Made by a program: the position numbers and the translations under genes. DNA of 5,557 nucleotides from CALJIC01 sp039805565 (lineage in GTDB: Bacteria; Chloroflexota; Chloroflexia; Chloroflexales; Roseiflexaceae): NCBI GenBank assembly GCA_039805565.1, contig JBDLTZ010000235.1, positions 1 through 5,557 on the forward strand, in the 5' to 3' direction. Numbering within the stretch: the stretch's first letter is position 1; each line of letters starts with the position of its first letter. Below, piece by piece: positions 5,148 through 5,557 of the stretch. The notes beneath the pieces were generated by a model. It did no database searches and had not been told where the DNA came from. It worked only from the letters and a program-made list of their open reading frames with translations.

Positions 5148-5176
5148 ATTATAGGGGATTGGCTCAAATGTGTCAA
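5148..5176 (-). promoter_or_regulatory. Perfect consensus sigma-70-type promoter for the helix-turn-helix gene
   Basis: On the minus strand TTGACA (5176-5171) and TATAAT (5153-5148) are separated by exactly 17 bases, matching both boxes fully. The start of transcription would fall near 5141, leaving a leader of about 17 bases that holds only the ribosome binding site. So strong an unregulated promoter usually needs a repressor. The interrupted repeat CTGTT (5196-5200) / AACAG (5212-5216) lies about 20 bases upstream but is too short to call an operator. Confidence 0.92.
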
Positions 5177-5220
5177 GTACCTGATTTCGTGTCGACTGTT
5201 ACTTGCACCAGAACAGAAGC

Positions 5221-5298
5221 GTCGCGGCACCACGACGATAGTTCCTCTCATCACAAAGTTATTTGTGAAATAAGAAACTATCGTCGCGGTGCCGCGAC
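5221..5298. repeat. 78-bp nested inverted repeat: candidate attachment, centromere or REP-doublet site
   Basis: The 23-base arms 5221-5243 and 5276-5298 are reverse complements with one mismatch (A5232 against C5287). As minus-strand RNA this position becomes a G-U pair. Inside lies a second inverted repeat, TCACAAA-GTTA-TTTGTGA (5251-5268). The outer 16 bases of each arm are themselves palindromic: GTCGCGG-TG-CCGCGAC at 5283-5298 is perfect, and the copy at 5221-5236 has the one mismatch. So the unit is two 16-bp palindromes, each followed inward by GATAGTT, facing each other around an AT-rich centre. The outer edge at 5298 is the point where the response-regulator fragment loses family resemblance. 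Possible identities are a recombinase att site, a REP doublet from a transposable family, or a centromere-like site. Confidence 0.8.
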
Positions 5299-5382
5299 AT
5301 TCGTGTAGCCCTCGTAGGCCAGGGTCATGCGAAGCATCTCGACGATGCGCGGATCATCATCGACAACAAGAATAGTAGTCAT
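5278..5382 (-). pseudogene. Response regulator receiver domain, truncated after about 28 codons
   Basis: From the ATG at 5382 the minus strand reads MTTILVVDDDPRIVEML, then RMTLAYEGYTN and six more residues, VAAPRR, before a stop at 5280-5278. The start is the classic N-terminus of a two-component receiver domain: beta strand 1 (ILVVDDD), the Mg-binding acidic residues at 8-10, helix 1 (PRIVEMLRMTLAYEGY) and the entry to strand 2. A real receiver needs about 115-120 residues, including the phospho-acceptor Asp near 53 and a Lys near 103. All of that is missing, as is any output domain. Family resemblance ends around residue 27-28. Codon 29 begins exactly at 5298, the edge of the nested inverted repeat, and the stop lies inside the repeat. 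The gene was therefore probably cut by insertion or recombination there. The only upstream ribosome-binding candidate, GAGG at 5389-5386, is too close to the start. Confidence 0.8.
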
Positions 5383-5557
5383 CAGCCTCGTGGTACAAAG
5401 GGGAGTGGACCGCTAGAAAAGGCCGAACTCTCGGCCTGCTCGACTGGCTGCTCGACTTGGGCCGCGTTGTGACGCCCGCTCCCTGCCCACTACCACGACG
5501 AGCCACCTTGGCCCGCTCCTTGCCCACTCGGCTCAAAGACCAGGGCTTTGCGGCGTG
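5383..5557. other. Right edge: no gene recognised
   Basis: These 175 bases would be the upstream region of the truncated response regulator. On the minus strand a frame entering from the window edge ends after about 22 codons (...EPSGQGAGQGGSSW, stop at about 5492). It might be the tail of an upstream gene, but nothing in it is recognisable. A plus-strand frame rich in Leu, Arg and Pro is open to the edge, with no plausible start or ribosome binding site. I support no feature here. Confidence 0.4.

Noticed and set aside
5221..5298. Protelomerase (linear plasmid telomere) site.
   Set aside because: Known telomere resolution sites are nearly perfect through the centre. Here the central 32 bases pair only in a 7-bp inner stem.
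5123..5308. Plus-strand 61-codon frame across the promoter and inverted repeat.
   Set aside because: It covers the promoter, the ribosome binding site and the palindrome, has no start signal, and shows no protein features.
1..5557. A parS site for the ParAB system.
   Set aside because: I saw no match to the common TGTTTCACGTGAAACA-type site. The palindromes at 3186-3216 and 5221-5298 are only speculative centromere candidates.

Overview
The window comes from a GC-rich bacterium and looks like the core of an integrative plasmid, phage-plasmid or other integrative element rather than ordinary chromosome. The host cannot be named safely. Strong AGGAGG-type ribosome binding sites, a perfect sigma-70-type promoter, a tRNA gene with an encoded CCA and a truncated chromosomal-type response regulator would fit Chloroflexota, but this is only a guess.

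Layout. From 2952 down to 1, on the minus strand, runs a compact replication and partition operon: a winged-helix initiator (2952-1795), a DnaC/DnaI-type helicase loader that overlaps it by one base (1795-1001), a ParA ATPase (956-162), and the first 55 codons of a ParB-like protein that overlaps ParA and leaves the window (165-1). Six palindromic iterons lie inside the initiator gene (2337-2502). This repeats the lambda O/P plan, in which the origin sits within the initiator gene and the loader follows.

The divergent gap 2953-3410 holds a small inverted repeat near the initiator and then five consecutive hairpins (3182-3401) leading into a tyrosine recombinase on the plus strand (3411-4448). 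A strong hairpin terminator follows at 4500-4526, then a tRNA-Asn(GTT) at 4605-4679. Next come a non-coding stretch with small hairpins (4680-4911) and a 70-residue MerR/excisionase-type helix-turn-helix gene on the minus strand (5124-4912), with a perfect TTGACA-17-TATAAT promoter.

Upstream of that promoter is a 78-bp nested inverted repeat (5221-5298). Its outer edge is exactly where a response-regulator gene, read from 5382 on the minus strand, stops resembling its family and runs into a stop codon. The right-hand end (5383-5557) has no gene I can support.

Working together: the initiator would bind the iterons and the loader would bring the host helicase. ParA and ParB would partition the replicon. 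The recombinase, perhaps with the small helix-turn-helix protein as directionality factor, would integrate and excise it. The broken response regulator at the 5221-5298 repeat is the best candidate for an element-chromosome junction. That is inference from one side only.
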